A DNA stretch of 5,949 nucleotides from Nitrososphaera sp. (GCA_025935445.1 JAICVG010000083.1:1-5949), one strand, 5' to 3'; shown: positions 1-5,582, counted from the first letter of the stretch. Notes: generated by a model from the letters alone, not told the origin. Program-made: numbers and translations.

Positions 1-131
1 GACAGGAAGACTGAATGAGAATATTGACAGATTTGACTTTTGACTTGATATTTCCACTCAAAAAATATTAAATTTATTAGGTTTTGACAGGTTGAGCTAA
101 CTAATTGCTTCATTCCTTGTATCTAACCTAC

Positions 132-161
132 TAGAAGAAAACAAAAGGGGAAGAAAAAGAG
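132..161 (-). terminator. Pyrimidine-rich terminator after the secreted-protein gene
   Basis: Read on the minus strand, the 30 nt that begin about 40 nt after the stop codon of the secreted-protein gene are nearly all pyrimidine, with T5, T4 and T4 runs broken by C. Archaeal transcription terminates at such oligo-T tracts without needing a hairpin. The position fits; the function is inferred. Confidence 0.5.
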
Positions 162-200
162 TGATTGTGTTTCCGTGGTTAAGCAGGCTGTATCATGCTG

Positions 201-1409
201 CTACTCTGCCACTTCTCCTCCTCCTACTGCTTCTTCCACTACCTCTTCTTCAGTTGCTGCTGTTGCATTGGAGTCAGAGGTAGTAGCATCTGTCGTTGTA
301 GTCGTAGTTGCATTCATTGAAGAAGGAGGACTTTCCTCCATACTAGTAGTAGTATTGTTGCCGGTCGGTATTGGTATCCCACTTTCCCACTCCCACATCG
401 TGACCAAGCGACTTCCGTCCGCACGAAATTCCTCTTGACCTGCCAGTATCATACCATTAAGCTGTGCTAGCATACCTGTGGAATTTGTATGGACTACCGC
501 TATTGCGATGCCCTTGCCAGTGCCATCTTGCATGTTAAACCGGGCTATTTCATACAATGTTGCAGTTGCACTCTCGCTTCCATCTTCTGTGATTACGATT
601 TGTTCTCCGGCTGCAGTGGCTGCAGTGCCTTCAAGTGATACTATTAAGTTTCCGCTGCTATTAGTTCTAATAGGTTCTGTGGTGTTTGGCAAAGTCAGTG
701 TGCCATTTCCAGCAACTGTTGACAGCATATGAGTCTGGTTTATTGGAGTCTCGCTTACTTGTCTTACCTGGTCTTGGTAGATTGGTTGGGGAGACAACTC
801 TATTTCTGATGAAGATGTTGTGGTGTTGCTAGTTGTTGTTGTGGTCGCTGCTGCTTCTTCTGCTTCTTCTGTCGTTGATGCTGCTGTTGCATTATTACCA
901 TCAACTGCACCAGGCAATTGCTGCCCTACAGGAATGATTGTTTGAGCAGTCCCGCTCTGAGTGGTATCAAATGGGGGGTCAATACCCGTACCAATGATCG
1001 TAGCTACTAGGTTGAAGCTACCCGGGTTATCAAATGTCACAGTTTGCTCATCAGATCCAGAATGTGTGTGAAGATCTGTCATTGACTCGACAGGCTCACC
1101 ATTTTGATCTATTATTTCAAAGTTGTAATTTACATGCGGTATAGAGTCACCTGAAGAGGGGTCTTGGAAATCAAAGGTGAACTCTATGTCTTCGCCGGGC
1201 TCTATCTCAGTCGGCTCCCAGCTAATTAGTACATTTACAGATTGATTGTCTGTTGTTGCAGTTACTGGTTGGGGCATTGTGGTTGTTGCCGCGGCGGTGG
1301 TAGCTGCGGCAGGAGCAGCTCCCATAGTGGTTGCAGTAATGATTGCTAATGTGAATAGGGTTGCTGCTTGCATGACATAGCTATTATTTTCCCGATTGAT
1401 AAGATGCAT
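201..1409 (-). CDS. Secreted Thr/Ser-rich protein with Ig-like domain
   Basis: About 402 aa, exported, function unknown. From the chosen ATG, residues 1-36 form a signal peptide: a short charged start (HLINRENNS), a hydrophobic core (MQAATLFTLAIITATTMG) and an AAPAAA cleavage-like stretch. A Thr/Ala linker follows. Residues about 57-163 are a beta-rich Ig-like domain (ISWEPTEIEPGEDIEFTFDF, PHVNYNFEI, DLHTHSG, TVTFDNPGSFNLVATI) resembling domains common in exported thaumarchaeal proteins; the HxNYNF and DLHTH histidines could bind metal, which is speculation. A low-complexity Glu/Ala/Thr linker (about 170-203) leads to a second conserved block (about 207-350: GNGTLTLPNTT, GKGIAIAVVHTNSTGMLAQLNGMILAG, RLVTMWEWESGIP). 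The tail is Thr/Asn-rich with several N-x-T/S glycosylation sequons and ends GGGEVAE, with no transmembrane or PEFG-type anchor. The frame extends upstream to a TTG at 1481, but ATG 1409 lies about 28 nt after a TATA-like box, as a leaderless archaeal gene would; ATG 1373 is the alternative. Confident of a secreted protein, not of its role. Confidence 0.85.
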   Translation of the reverse strand: MHLINRENNSYVMQAATLFTLAIITATTMGAAPAAATTAAATTTMPQPVTATTDNQSVNVLISWEPTEIEPGEDIEFTFDFQDPSSGDSIPHVNYNFEIIDQNGEPVESMTDLHTHSGSDEQTVTFDNPGSFNLVATIIGTGIDPPFDTTQSGTAQTIIPVGQQLPGAVDGNNATAASTTEEAEEAAATTTTTSNTTTSSSEIELSPQPIYQDQVRQVSETPINQTHMLSTVAGNGTLTLPNTTEPIRTNSSGNLIVSLEGTAATAAGEQIVITEDGSESATATLYEIARFNMQDGTGKGIAIAVVHTNSTGMLAQLNGMILAGQEEFRADGSRLVTMWEWESGIPIPTGNNTTTSMEESPPSSMNATTTTTTDATTSDSNATAATEEEVVEEAVGGGEVAE

Positions 1410-1433
1410 CTTAGTTCCGAGCACGAATGCAAT

Positions 1434-1441
1434 AGATAAAA
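1434..1441 (-). promoter_or_regulatory. TATA-like box of the secreted-protein gene
   Basis: The minus strand reads TTTTATCT, centred about 28 nt before ATG 1409. Archaeal start sites usually fall about 25 nt after the TATA centre, so this predicts a leaderless or near-leaderless transcript starting at that ATG. It is the main reason for preferring 1409 over the TTG at 1481. Seen by eye only. Confidence 0.4.
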
Positions 1442-1444
1442 GAC

Positions 1445-1458
1445 TTCCCTTAAGGGAA
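1445..1458. promoter_or_regulatory. Perfect 14-bp palindrome, possible operator
   Basis: TTCCCTTAAGGGAA is a perfect palindrome lying directly upstream of the TATA-like box of the secreted-protein gene, where the BRE or an upstream regulator would bind. A dimeric transcription factor site is plausible. No regulator gene is in the window. Confidence 0.35.
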
Positions 1459-1485
1459 AAAGGGAGAAAAGTAACAGTCAATCAG

Positions 1486-1695
1486 CTAGTCATTTAAAAG
1501 ATCTTCCAGATGTTCCTTACAGTCATGGTACGGATATTCTTCCTCATGTTCAGGTCCGTTGGAATGTGAGAGTTTTAACGTAATAATTCCACTCGGTAAA
1601 AAATCCCAATATATCAACGGTTTCAGTGGGATGCGGCTGAAATTTGAGAGGAATCTCAAGATGGCATAAGCAGGGTAATATCTTTTAATAATCAT
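1486..1695 (-). CDS. Doubtful small hypothetical protein (69 aa)
   Basis: An ATG-started 69-codon frame that I do not recognise. The N-terminal half is basic and hydrophobic (MIIKRYYPAYAILRF...); the C-terminal half is acidic and polar (NGPEHEEEYPYHDCKEHLEDLLND). A TATA-like stretch (minus-strand TATATCTA, near 1731) sits about 36 nt before the ATG, which is slightly far but usable. Against it: codons 12-26 coincide with a 45-bp repeat whose second copy is at 2803-2847, and between copies 7 of 8 substitutions change the amino acid in this frame, so that segment is not being conserved as protein. The acidic C-terminus could be a genuine fragment joined to a repeat. Confidence 0.3.
   Translation of the reverse strand: MIIKRYYPAYAILRFLSNFSRIPLKPLIYWDFLPSGIITLKLSHSNGPEHEEEYPYHDCKEHLEDLLND
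1618..1662 (+). repeat. 45-bp dispersed tandem-hairpin repeat, copy A
   Basis: Matches 2803-2847 in the same orientation at 37 of 45 positions with no gap. Read as plus-strand RNA it folds into two hairpins. The first is TTTCAG (1621-1626) with CTGAAA (1637-1642), closing a 10-nt loop TGGGATGCGG. The second is TTGAGA (1644-1649) with TCTCAA (1654-1659), closing the GNRA-type tetraloop GGAA. The similarity stops at the element edges, so this is a compact unit and not part of a longer duplication. Confidence 0.7.
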
Positions 1696-1726
1696 CCAAC
1701 AGTAACGGTCCTAAGGAGTAAACCTA

Positions 1727-1735
1727 ATCTATATC
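1727..1735 (-). promoter_or_regulatory. TATA-like box upstream of the 69-codon ORF
   Basis: The minus strand reads AGATATAGA here, about 36 nt before the ATG at 1695. It is the only promoter-like element found for that ORF and is weak support for transcription leftward from here. Confidence 0.2.
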
Positions 1736-1839
1736 TAGCATGTACAAGTGAATTAGAATACTTGCATTGCTTGGGTTTTTGTCCGACAATTATCTAAAAC
1801 AAACGTAATTTAATGCCGTAATTCCCTCGTAGTAAAATA

Positions 1840-1874
1840 TGGACCGGGTGGGATTTGAACCCACGACCCCAGCC
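1840..1874 (-). other. 3' part of a tRNA gene (possible att remnant)
   Basis: On the minus strand this reads, in tRNA order: GGCTG (3' side of an anticodon stem, 1870-1874), variable loop GGGTC (1865-1869), a perfect T arm GTGGG-TTCAAAT-CCCAC (1848-1864), the 3' acceptor strand CCGGTCC (1841-1847) and discriminator A (1840). CCA is not encoded. A U at position 70 with A73 would suit tRNA-Ala (G3-U70), but without the 5' half the identity is open. No GGACCGG- or GGGCCGG-like acceptor strand, and no D arm, occurs within several hundred bases on this strand or just beyond the 3' end, so an intact, intron-containing or permuted gene is not supported. A CAGCC at 1943-1947 could pair with the anticodon stem, but what follows gives no sensible anticodon loop. 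Duplicated tRNA 3' ends of this kind are typical footprints of integrase-driven insertion. A trans-spliced half is a remote alternative. Confidence 0.7.
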
Positions 1875-1903
1875 AGCACTCTATTCTAAGCAAGGCATCT
1901 TGT

Positions 1904-1920
1904 TTGCACTTATTGCACTT
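1904..1920. repeat. Short direct repeat TTGCACTT x2
   Basis: TTGCACTT occurs twice with a 1-bp spacer (1904-1911 and 1913-1920), 30 bp from the tRNA fragment on the side where an inserted element would lie. Short direct repeats beside an attachment core can be integrase arm sites or integration-host-type binding sites. Two 8-mers are thin evidence. Confidence 0.35.
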
Positions 1921-1987
1921 CCCATGCGCGGCGCTCCTGTAGGGCTGACTTTGAGATTGTTCCTCTACTTTCTATTGACCGTCATGC

Positions 1988-1994
1988 AAAAAAA
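1988..1994 (-). terminator. Oligo-T terminator after the SnoaL-like gene
   Basis: A run of seven T on the minus strand starts 24 nt after the stop codon of the SnoaL-like gene, the expected form and position for an archaeal terminator. Confidence 0.45.
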
Positions 1995-2017
1995 TACGCC
2001 ATGCAGAATTAGGATGC

Positions 2018-2518
2018 TCACGTACGCTTATTCATCATCCCCTTCCAAGCATCAATGATACGCTCGTACTGCGGCGATGCTGCTCCGATTACACCAAGCT
2101 GCATCATAAATCTTAGGTCGTCACGAATCGCTTTGTGTTCCACTATCTTATCATCTGCAATTCTCGAAATATGCGCTGCTTGATATGAGAAGTTGCTACC
2201 TTTTGGAGGGATACCAAAGAAGTCCCCCGTATGCTTACCTGTTACTATCATTATCGAAACAACCTTGTCATTTGAAGCAATACTCTCCTGTTCTTCATAA
2301 TGCAGATCACTAAATGCAGCCCTTAACTTCTTGACAGTATCAACAAACTCCTCAGGACCGCGAAGTTTTGCTCGCTCTGGGCTAGCTTGGGACTCATGGT
2401 TAAAATAATTAGGATGTATAAATTCAGAAGCTTTGGTCACATCTCCTGTATTTAGAGCTTCAAACGAACGCCGTACAATCTTGATGTTCTTTTCTTCAGT
2501 CTGTTGTTGCGTTGACAT
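2018..2518 (-). CDS. SnoaL-like / ester cyclase family protein
   Basis: 166 aa, cytoplasmic, with no signal peptide or membrane segment. The fold is recognisable as the NTF2-like SnoaL/ester-cyclase family: a leading helix (NIKIVRRSFEALNTGDV, 11-27), the second-helix motif with an early acidic/aromatic patch (SEFIHPNYFNHE, 31-42), a central beta sheet (SDLHYEEQESIASNDKVVSIMIVTGKHTGDFFGIPP, 70-105), then HISRIADDKIVEH (116-128) and RDDLRFMMQLGV (132-143). The GxHxGxFFGIPPxG block and the H...R...D...E sequence are family hallmarks. The usual Trp after IVEH is Lys here (IVEHKAIRDDL). Family length is typically 130-170 aa, so the gene looks complete. Members range from polyketide cyclases to proteins of unknown role; archaeal copies are mostly uncharacterised, so no substrate is assigned. 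The ATG at 2518 is the only reasonable start. It stands alone, with its own terminator. Confidence 0.85.
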   Translation of the reverse strand: MSTQQQTEEKNIKIVRRSFEALNTGDVTKASEFIHPNYFNHESQASPERAKLRGPEEFVDTVKKLRAAFSDLHYEEQESIASNDKVVSIMIVTGKHTGDFFGIPPKGSNFSYQAAHISRIADDKIVEHKAIRDDLRFMMQLGVIGAASPQYERIIDAWKGMMNKRT

Positions 2519-2529
2519 ATTGTCGCGCG

Positions 2530-2552
2530 TATATACATCTTGATACTAAAAA
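2530..2552 (-). promoter_or_regulatory. Promoter region of the SnoaL-like gene
   Basis: Two TATA-like candidates lie upstream of ATG 2518. A TATATA at 2530-2535 is the better match but is only about 15 nt from the ATG, too close for a start site ahead of the gene. A weaker TTTTTAGTAT (2543-2552) is about 29 nt away and fits a leaderless transcript. Which is used cannot be decided from sequence. Confidence 0.3.
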
Positions 2553-2802
2553 ACATTCGAAGAATTATCGATCATAACTCATGGGTTGGTTGTTTTAGTA
2601 TGGTAACTTTTACTGCTATTCTCTGCATCTTCCTTTAGAAATTGAAAGGCTCTTCAACTTATTAGTAACGGAATTGATTGGTCATAATTAATGAAGTAAA
2701 CATTCTTCAGAATTTCGGCGAATTGAGGCTCATTGCCATTTTTCTGTATCTGTTGCTATTTTACTTCTTTCAATGTTGGGTTATGACAAGCAGTGGAATT
2801 TG

Positions 2803-2847
2803 CGGGTTCGGTGGGATGCAGCTGAGAATTGGGATGAATCTCAATAT
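2803..2847 (+). repeat. 45-bp dispersed tandem-hairpin repeat, copy B
   Basis: Direct repeat of 1618-1662 with 8 substitutions. The first hairpin keeps five of six pairs (TTCGG with CTGAG, including two G-U) around loop TGGGATGCAG. The second is TTGGGA with TCTCAA around loop TGAA, with one G-U. Stem changes are therefore mostly pairing-neutral on the plus strand, while the loops vary slightly. It lies in the gene-poor region upstream of the hydrolase remnant. Confidence 0.7.
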
Positions 2848-3053
2848 ACAAAAATGGTTAGCTAGGAACTCAAACGATTTATTCTTAAACGCTTCAAAAC
2901 TTTCAATTAATACAGGTGATGTATTTCTTCTAGATTCATCCTTCAGAGTTAAGCTGCACTTTGCAAAGCATTTGCAGAAGCAAAAAAAAGTCTAATGAGA
3001 AGAACTGCGCACACATATGCTGTCAAGAGGAGGATTTATAAGATAAAAAATGA

Positions 3054-3248
3054 ATGACAATAAGTAACATCGCATTTACTTCCGTTAGGCATGCAAATTC
3101 TTTAGTCCTTGCAGGAAAAATTCCAGTGACTTGGCTTATATAGATCGAAAATGCTGGTCATGCAGTAATGTCGCAATATCCAGATGAAATCAATAAGATA
3201 TTACAGATATTACAAATATTTCTATCGACTGCAACCCAACCTAAGTAA
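3054..3248 (+). pseudogene. Alpha/beta-hydrolase C-terminal remnant with in-frame TAG
   Basis: The frame reads (M)TISNIAFTSVRHANSLVLAGKIPVTWLI, then TAG (3141-3143), then IENAGHAVMSQYPDEI followed by NKILQILQIFLSTATQPK and TAA at 3246. This is the familiar end of an alpha/beta hydrolase: the helix ANSLVLAGKIP, the strand WLxQIxNAGH carrying the catalytic His (codon 3159-3161), and the closing helix QYPDxxNKILQ-FL. The TAG stands where relatives typically have Gln, one base from CAG. The nucleophile elbow, the core domain and probably the catalytic Asp segment (GTxD, replaced by TISN) are missing, so about 200 residues are absent. The ATG at 3054 and a TATA-like TTTATAA near 3036 are probably fortuitous. 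Confident of the family; the exact left edge of homology, near 3060, is uncertain. Confidence 0.75.
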
Positions 3249-3398
3249 GAAAGTATCAGAGATCAGACTGTTCTTTTTGTAAATGCAAAGATTGCGAACG
3301 GCGCCGCTTCTGACCATGCAGAATTAAGAGTATCATAAGAATGGTCATATAGTATTCTGGCGATTGCATCATCCTCTAAAATGATACAATATTACGGC

Positions 3399-3466
3399 GG
3401 GTTAGGTGGAACCCAGAACGATATCGGTTCTTCTGGAGGATTCTACTCATCATGAGTAGAACCCTC
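3399..3466. repeat. Cluster of inverted repeats, possible structured RNA or operator
   Basis: Three overlapping or consecutive inverted repeats occur in 68 bp: GGGTT-AGGTGG-AACCC (3399-3414); CCAGAAC-GATATCG-GTTC..CTGG (3413-3436, two-base bulge); and GAGG-A-TTCTACTCAT-C-ATGAGTAGAA-C-CCTC (3436-3466), the last with ten perfect pairs per arm, one mismatch and four more pairs. No coding frame explains it. The first two compete for bases, so they may be alternative folds. The one-base centre of the third suits a dimeric protein site as well as a hairpin. Confidence 0.5.
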
Positions 3467-3647
3467 AGCTTTAAAGTTTCGTCATGTGACACTGTTCAAT
3501 CTTACGGACTTTTGGCTACCTTGTTCATTTAGGGACTTAGGGTGTTAAGTTATGGATATGGCGGGCTGCAGAAAAAGCTGTTTTGTCTTATTATCTGTTT
3601 GGCGATCTTAAAGAGCTGTATGTCGTAAGCGTATTCTCATATGTGAA

Positions 3648-5555
3648 TCATGACAACAAAGGCAAAGTAAATGCAAATGTTGCGCCTTTTCCATCTTTGT
3701 TGTTCTCGGCCCATATCTTGCCACCATGAGCTTCAATAATCTTCTTTGAAATGTACAATCCAAGGCCAGTGCCTTTTTCTGACGCAGTTGCGAACTTTGA
3801 AAATAGTCTTGGCATGATATCGGGATTTATTCCATACCCTGCATCTTTCACACTTAAAGTTATACTGTTTGCGTCAGGATTAACAGTTGTTGTCACAGCA
3901 ATAATTCCATCTTGACTAGAGTTTATCGAATTATCGAACAGATTCATTAAAACCTGTGCAATTCTAGTCCTATCTGCTTTGACTAGTACCTGTTGTTGGT
4001 TGTCGTCTGCTGGCATATATGAGAATTTAAGATTCTTATTTCCAATATGCTGACTGGCATCGATTATACAATCTCGAATAACGGAGTCAATAGCGAATAC
4101 CTCTTTGCTTAGCTCTAGATACTTGTTGTTTTCGATTCGTGTAACGTCAAGCAAATTGTTGGTCAGCTTCTCGAGCCTTTTTGCGTTCCTATTTATGATC
4201 TCTACCATTGGGATAATCTTCTCTACAGATAGTGATAAAGAGGACCTAAAGCTCGAATTAGATCGAGTCGGAATGCTAGAGGAATCCCGTAGTTGTTCGT
4301 AAACAACCTCCTCCTCCTCCCCTCCCCTTTGCAATAGCTTGGTAATGTTTGATATTCTTTCTCGCATTATCTCCGATAATCCAAGAATTGGCTGTATTGG
4401 TGTTCGCATTTCGTGCGCAGCAATATTTATGAATTCATTTTGCATACGGTCTCGCTCCCTTAACTGCTCATTGCTAACACCGAGGAGCCTATTTGATTCC
4501 AGTAGGTCTCTTGTTCTTTTCTTTACTTCCTTTCCTAGACTGGAATTCCAAAGTAATAGAAATATTATCAAGATTGCACTAGCGCCAGTAGGACCTGCTA
4601 AGAGTAATGCTAATTTTCCGCTTTCTCTTGAAATAATTGGATCTATGTTTGAGTATATATCTTCAGTTGGAGTAACCACCTGTAGAAAGTATGTAGGGCT
4701 GCCTGCAACATATATTGGTTGATAAGTTTGGAGTCTTTCGCCCCTCCCATAGTCATAGACGGCGTAACCTGCAGCCCCTTGCAATAACTCAGTTGTAATC
4801 TTATTGAGTGTGGGATTGTGATTTACAAAGTTCTGTGTAGTCTCTCCAAAATAGTCAAGACCTACTAGGTTTTGATCAGCTCCTACCGCAAGAAGAGTGC
4901 CTTTCTTATCAAATGCTACTAGAAATTGTGTATTGATATCGTAAACATTTCCATAATGCTCAAAGAAATGTACTGTGGGAATCGAAACTCCCACTAATCC
5001 CAAGTATTGTTTTGTCTCTCGATCTATGACAGGATTAGTAATGATTACTCTGTATTCTCCAAGATGTTCAAACCCCTGTGAGAAAACAGGTTTGAGGGTA
5101 TCGCGGGTTTCTCTGACCCACGGTCGGAATGAAAGATCATTTCCTACAGGCGCTATTGTGCTGCTACCACTGCTAGAATTGCCTGCTCCAACGACTGCTA
5201 CATCTTGAGCATCCAAGACAAATAGCCTATCCACGGTTTTGCTCATTTGCGCATATTTTTCTGTTACAAGCTCTTTAATCTCTTGGCCATAGAATTGGTC
5301 CTCTTGCAAGTATTTAGAATTTGAAATGCCGTCAAGAAATGATAGTACAAGCGTAAGGTCAGAGCCCATAAAACCAGCAATTCGCTGAGTAGAACCTATC
5401 TGCGTTTGTTTTTGTTCTTCAAAAAGCTGTGATTTTACCTGCTGAAGGGTTTGATTTTGAAAATAAAAGAATAAAGCATAAGATGAGACTATAATCAATA
5501 TTACAGCAAGGATACCAAATTCTCTTATGCCTAAAGTAATTCTTCTTTTTGCCAT
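3648..5555 (-). CDS. Membrane double-Cache sensor histidine kinase
   Basis: About 635 aa; senses an extracytoplasmic signal and autophosphorylates a His for transfer to a response regulator. Numbering is from ATG 5555. Residues 9-32 are a first transmembrane helix (REFGILAVILIIVSSYALFFYF). About 33-310 form an external double-Cache domain (FRPWVRETRD, VIITNPVIDRETKQYLGLVGVSI). About 314-337 are a second transmembrane helix. HisKA follows with the H-box INIAAHEMRTPIQPI (His381), then an HATPase_c domain: N-box QVLMNLFDNSINSS (Asn542), G1 DAGYGI, F-box LFSKF, G2 KGTGLGLYI, and end HGGKIWAENN. All kinase boxes are intact. HisKA carries an extra segment of roughly 35 residues, Glu- then Ser-rich, between its helices. 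The frame extends to ATG 5618, adding 21 residues, but a good TATA box lies inside that extension 31 nt before ATG 5555, and MAKRRITLG makes a better positive-inside start. No response regulator is adjacent; the ligand is unknown. Confidence 0.92.
   Translation of the reverse strand: MAKRRITLGIREFGILAVILIIVSSYALFFYFQNQTLQQVKSQLFEEQKQTQIGSTQRIAGFMGSDLTLVLSFLDGISNSKYLQEDQFYGQEIKELVTEKYAQMSKTVDRLFVLDAQDVAVVGAGNSSSGSSTIAPVGNDLSFRPWVRETRDTLKPVFSQGFEHLGEYRVIITNPVIDRETKQYLGLVGVSIPTVHFFEHYGNVYDINTQFLVAFDKKGTLLAVGADQNLVGLDYFGETTQNFVNHNPTLNKITTELLQGAAGYAVYDYGRGERLQTYQPIYVAGSPTYFLQVVTPTEDIYSNIDPIISRESGKLALLLAGPTGASAILIIFLLLWNSSLGKEVKKRTRDLLESNRLLGVSNEQLRERDRMQNEFINIAAHEMRTPIQPILGLSEIMRERISNITKLLQRGGEEEEVVYEQLRDSSSIPTRSNSSFRSSLSLSVEKIIPMVEIINRNAKRLEKLTNNLLDVTRIENNKYLELSKEVFAIDSVIRDCIIDASQHIGNKNLKFSYMPADDNQQQVLVKADRTRIAQVLMNLFDNSINSSQDGIIAVTTTVNPDANSITLSVKDAGYGINPDIMPRLFSKFATASEKGTGLGLYISKKIIEAHGGKIWAENNKDGKGATFAFTLPLLS
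4307..4327. repeat. CTC-type simple repeat inside the kinase
   Basis: An imperfect CTC/CCTC tract encodes the GGEEEE segment of the HisKA insertion on the minus strand. Four CTC units followed by CCTCCCC could slip during replication; whole-codon changes would alter the length of the Glu run, other changes would break the kinase. Confidence 0.6.
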
Positions 5556-5582
5556 CACAATTGCTGTTAACCCTGTATTTAG

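Larger units (their letters stand above)
2519..3647. other. Long stretch without an intact gene
   Basis: About 1.1 kb lies between the SnoaL-like gene and the kinase with no convincing complete gene. It holds repeat copy B (2803-2847), a decayed hydrolase end (3054-3248) and an inverted-repeat cluster (3399-3466), listed separately. Two opposed frames cross copy B. A plus-strand frame from a TTG at 2678 to 2995 has 105 codons and a hydrophobic stretch. A minus-strand frame of 73 codons (2770-2991) has no ATG, and a stop sits just before it. Neither is recognised and at most one can be real. 3467-3647 shows nothing I can assign. Confidence 0.6.

Noticed and set aside
1..43. Short open frame at the left edge ending at TGA 41-43 (..GRLNENIDRFDF).
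   Set aside because: It could be the end of an upstream gene, but thirteen codons are too few to support a call.
175..732. Plus-strand frames of 87 and 84 codons.
   Set aside because: They are shadows of the low-complexity secreted-protein gene on the minus strand.
1703..1716. TAACGGTCCTAAGG matches helix 69 of bacterial 23S rRNA (core of the I-CeuI site); its complement is followed by CTGT and GGATGAT, like a C/D-box guide.
   Set aside because: From memory, archaeal and eukaryotic 23S/28S has GACTCTCTTAAGG-type sequence here, so a guide would not match its own rRNA. Boxes C and D are also poor, and one 14-mer match to some rRNA stretch is not improbable in 6 kb. It would be revived if this organism's own 23S carries the bacterial form.
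1875..1950. tRNA intron between CAGCC (1943-1947) and GGCTG (1870-1874, minus strand).
   Set aside because: The stem would pair, but the loop gives anticodon ACA or lacks U33, and no D arm or 5' acceptor strand precedes it.
1855..2058. Plus-strand 67-codon frame.
   Set aside because: It lies across the tRNA fragment, the terminator and the end of the SnoaL-like gene on the opposite strand, and resembles nothing.
2865..2960. INTGDV in the plus-strand frame resembles LNTGDV of the SnoaL-like protein, suggesting a decayed paralogue.
   Set aside because: Only five or six residues agree and the following residues do not align without gaps; likely chance.
3141..3143. TAG read through as a 22nd amino acid in the hydrolase remnant.
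   Set aside because: The rest of the gene is missing and no pyrrolysine machinery is expected in this lineage; simple decay explains it.
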